In this document: positions 7,029 to 7,979 of the stretch, piece after piece
How positions within the stretch are numbered: the stretch's first letter is position 1
Layout of the letters: every line of letters begins with the position of its first letter
Origin: Oscillospiraceae bacterium
GTDB lineage: Bacteria; Bacillota; Clostridia; Oscillospirales; Acutalibacteraceae
Assembly (NCBI GenBank): GCA_902774165.1
Contig: CACYHJ010000194.1
Span: forward strand, 2,642 to 10,620
Reading direction: 5' to 3'
Length of the DNA stretch: 7,979 nt
Program-made: the position numbers and the translations under genes
Notes under the pieces: generated by a model
The model's input: only the letters and a program-made list of their open reading frames with translations
What the model was told of the DNA's origin: nothing
The model's database searches: none

Positions 7029-7057
7029 ATAATAATACAGTTCGCTTTTTTAGTCAA
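7029..7057 (-). promoter_or_regulatory. Sigma-A-type promoter for fumC
   Basis: On the minus strand TTGACT (7057-7052) and TATTAT (7034-7029) are separated by 17 bp, each one mismatch from the -35 and -10 consensus. Transcription would start near 7022, leaving a leader of about 35 nt with GGAG before the fumC ATG. It would also have driven comM before, and possibly after, the MITE-like insertion. Confidence 0.7.
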
Positions 7058-7218
7058 CAAAATAACGCACGTTCATTTATTTATTAACATATATAACACA
7101 ATTAATTCGCACATAATACATATTTAAAGTACATAATGAAAACACAATCGGATGTTTTTAAACACAATAAAACCGAACTGAACAGTTTTGTATACGATTT
7201 TAAATTTAAACATTCATC

Positions 7219-7223
7219 GGAGG
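7219..7223 (+). promoter_or_regulatory. Ribosome binding site deciding the TetR-family start
   Basis: GGAGG lies 9 nt before the ATG at 7233. It selects this start over an in-frame TTG at 7188, which would add 15 residues unlike the family N-terminus and lacks its own Shine-Dalgarno sequence. Confidence 0.85.
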
Positions 7224-7232
7224 TTCAAGCCA

Positions 7233-7850
7233 ATGAGCACAGCAGCCCAAAAACGTCAGCAACAGAAAAAACAGCAGCGCAATTCCCTCAGAAGCGAAAA
7301 GCTGATCAAAAAAGCGTTCGCAAAGCTTCTGCATGAACGGGAGTTCTCAAAAATCACCGTATCGGATATCGTAAAGGAAGCCGAGATCTGCCGCGGCACG
7401 TTCTACGCCCATTATATGGATATCAACGACCTGTTTGACCAGCTTGAGGCGGAGGTCGTGAACGATATCACCGCGTTTATCGACGCCACCGGCGTCGTTG
7501 CGTTCCTTGACAACCCGAAACCGACGGTGGAATACTGCCTGTCGCTGATCGAACGGGATAAAGAATACTATAAAAACCTGCTGATGAACAAGAGCGCGTT
7601 TATGATTTCGGAAAAGCTGATCAGCAGTATGCGGGATAAAATCCTGAACGAGATCACCGATTCCCTGAAGCTGAAAACAAAGGTCGAGACGCAGGTCTTT
7701 CTTATTTTTGTTTCCGGCGGCATCGAGAGCCTGTTTGTCCGCTGGCTCAACAACGCGGTGGACATGCCCACCGACAAGGTTGTGACGATGATGTGCAACA
7801 TGATCAGCGCGTGCAAGTTCGCGTTTGTGAATGAGACGCTGTTTATGTAA
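7233..7850 (+). CDS. TetR/AcrR-family transcriptional regulator
   Basis: A 205-aa DNA-binding regulator. A basic, Gln-rich N-terminal tail (residues 1-20) leads into the TetR helix-turn-helix domain (about 21-68: SEKLIKKAFAKLLHEREFSKITVSDIVKEAEICRGTFYAHY and following, given in part). It has the typical recognition-helix pattern CRGTFYAHY and the FDQL segment after it. The all-helical C-terminal part (about 75-205) should form the dimer and ligand pocket. The layout resembles the DhaS/TetR_C-type regulators common in Firmicutes, which often act on nearby genes and on themselves. It is divergent from fumC; regulation of fumC is possible but a TetR control of fumarase is not an established pattern, and the true target may lie to the right of the window. 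It is less GC-rich than fumC and comM, which may indicate a different origin. The ligand is unknown. Confidence 0.92.
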   Translation: MSTAAQKRQQQKKQQRNSLRSEKLIKKAFAKLLHEREFSKITVSDIVKEAEICRGTFYAHYMDINDLFDQLEAEVVNDITAFIDATGVVAFLDNPKPTVEYCLSLIERDKEYYKNLLMNKSAFMISEKLISSMRDKILNEITDSLKLKTKVETQVFLIFVSGGIESLFVRWLNNAVDMPTDKVVTMMCNMISACKFAFVNETLFM

Positions 7851-7894
7851 ATTCTGATTTATCGGGGCGCTTGCGCCCCGTAAATCAGAATTTA
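7848..7894 (+). terminator. Long hairpin at the end of the TetR-family gene, probable terminator
   Basis: TAAATTCTGATTTA (7848-7861) pairs perfectly with 7881-7894, and the inner core CGGGGCGC (7863-7870) with GCGCCCCG (7873-7880). The stem is 22 bp with a single bulged T (7862) and a tiny loop. The gene's TAA stop is the first three bases of the stem. No real T run follows the GC core; the 3' arm TAAATCAGAATTTA is only AT-rich. Termination is likely but less certain than for the hairpin at 3821, and it may instead protect the 3' end. Confidence 0.6.
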
Positions 7895-7922
7895 GGCATC
7901 AGGCACTGGGCATTAGGCATTA
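7895..7922. repeat. Heptamer tandem repeat, four units of GGCATTA type
   Basis: Immediately after the hairpin come GGCATCA, GGCACTG, GGCATTA and GGCATTA, each 7 bp in strict phase; the last two are identical and the first two differ by one and two bases. It lies outside any gene and its role is unknown. Confidence 0.75.
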
Positions 7923-7979
7923 GTGTCAGTCAAATATACAAATAGATATCATCTGATATACTCATGCCAAATTTACACT
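7923..7979. other. AT-rich tail without a recognised gene
   Basis: The last 57 bp contain no credible coding start. An inverted repeat ATATCA-TC-TGATAT occupies 7946-7959 and could be an operator or part of a promoter region for a gene beyond the window. The evidence is weak. Confidence 0.3.

Larger units (their letters stand above)
6988..7232. other. AT-rich divergent intergenic region (fumC / tetR-family)
   Basis: This gap of 245 bp separates the two divergent genes. Bases 7021-7140 contain only 27 G or C of 120, in sharp contrast with the GC-rich genes around. It contains the fumC promoter. Short inverted repeats that could be operators are AACTG-AA-CAGTT (7176-7187), upstream of the regulator gene, and AACG-CA-CGTT (7064-7073), just upstream of the fumC -35 box; an AT palindrome TTTAAATTTAAA lies at 7199-7210. 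No single rightward promoter stands out, because many AT-rich hexamers fit weakly. The small ORF at 7136-7336 overlaps the regulator gene in another frame and shows no sign of being real. Confidence 0.6.

Noticed and set aside
7188..7232. Longer version of the TetR-family protein starting at TTG 7188
   Set aside because: The ATG at 7233 has a consensus GGAGG at 9 nt spacing, and the 15 additional residues look like translated AT-rich leader DNA.
7946..7959. Inverted repeat ATATCA-TC-TGATAT as an operator
   Set aside because: It is short, made mostly of A and T, and the gene it might serve lies beyond the window, so the call cannot be supported.

Overview
The window is ordinary chromosomal DNA, probably from a GC-rich member of the Clostridia (Oscillospiraceae/Ruminococcaceae-like). 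This placement is inferred from the style of the ABC exporter pair, the strong AGGAGG-type ribosome binding sites, GC-rich genes separated by AT-rich promoter DNA, and the kind of short inverted-repeat element present. It is not proven. Five genes are visible, four of which can be assigned to known families.

Left part (+ strand, 1-3816): a three-gene cluster. The first gene enters from outside the window and encodes one half of an ABC exporter. It overlaps by 8 bp the gene for the second half. The two ATPase domains carry complementary defects: Asp in place of the catalytic Glu in the first, and a degenerate signature motif in the second. This is the hallmark of a heterodimeric exporter with one degenerate and one working ATP site. 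A small protein of unknown function (133 aa) follows 6 bp after the second subunit. A perfect 16-bp hairpin flanked by A and T runs then ends transcription from both sides.

Middle part (- strand, 3877-6987): fumC (class II fumarase) lies upstream of comM/yifB (AAA+ ATPase, Mg-chelatase-like), both read leftward. Between them sits a 183-bp MITE-like element with 15-bp perfect terminal inverted repeats, flanked by a TTAG direct repeat. Removing the element and one TTAG copy leaves the fumC stop codon only 20 bp before the comM start, with the comM Shine-Dalgarno sequence in that gap. The element therefore appears to have inserted into a tight two-gene operon, exactly at the fumC stop codon. Inside it are two exact tandem copies of a 22-bp unit that can itself form a hairpin.

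Right part (6988-7979): a very AT-rich divergent intergenic region carries a good sigma-A-type promoter for fumC. A TetR/AcrR-family regulator gene follows on the + strand, ending in a long hairpin that includes its own stop codon. After that come a 7-bp tandem repeat array (four units) and a short AT-rich tail without a recognisable gene.

No wholly new system is evident. The most informative observations are the MITE insertion with a readable empty site, its internal tandem hairpin repeat, the asymmetric ABC pair with an additional N-terminal membrane helix in one subunit, and the uncharacterised 133-aa protein linked to that exporter.
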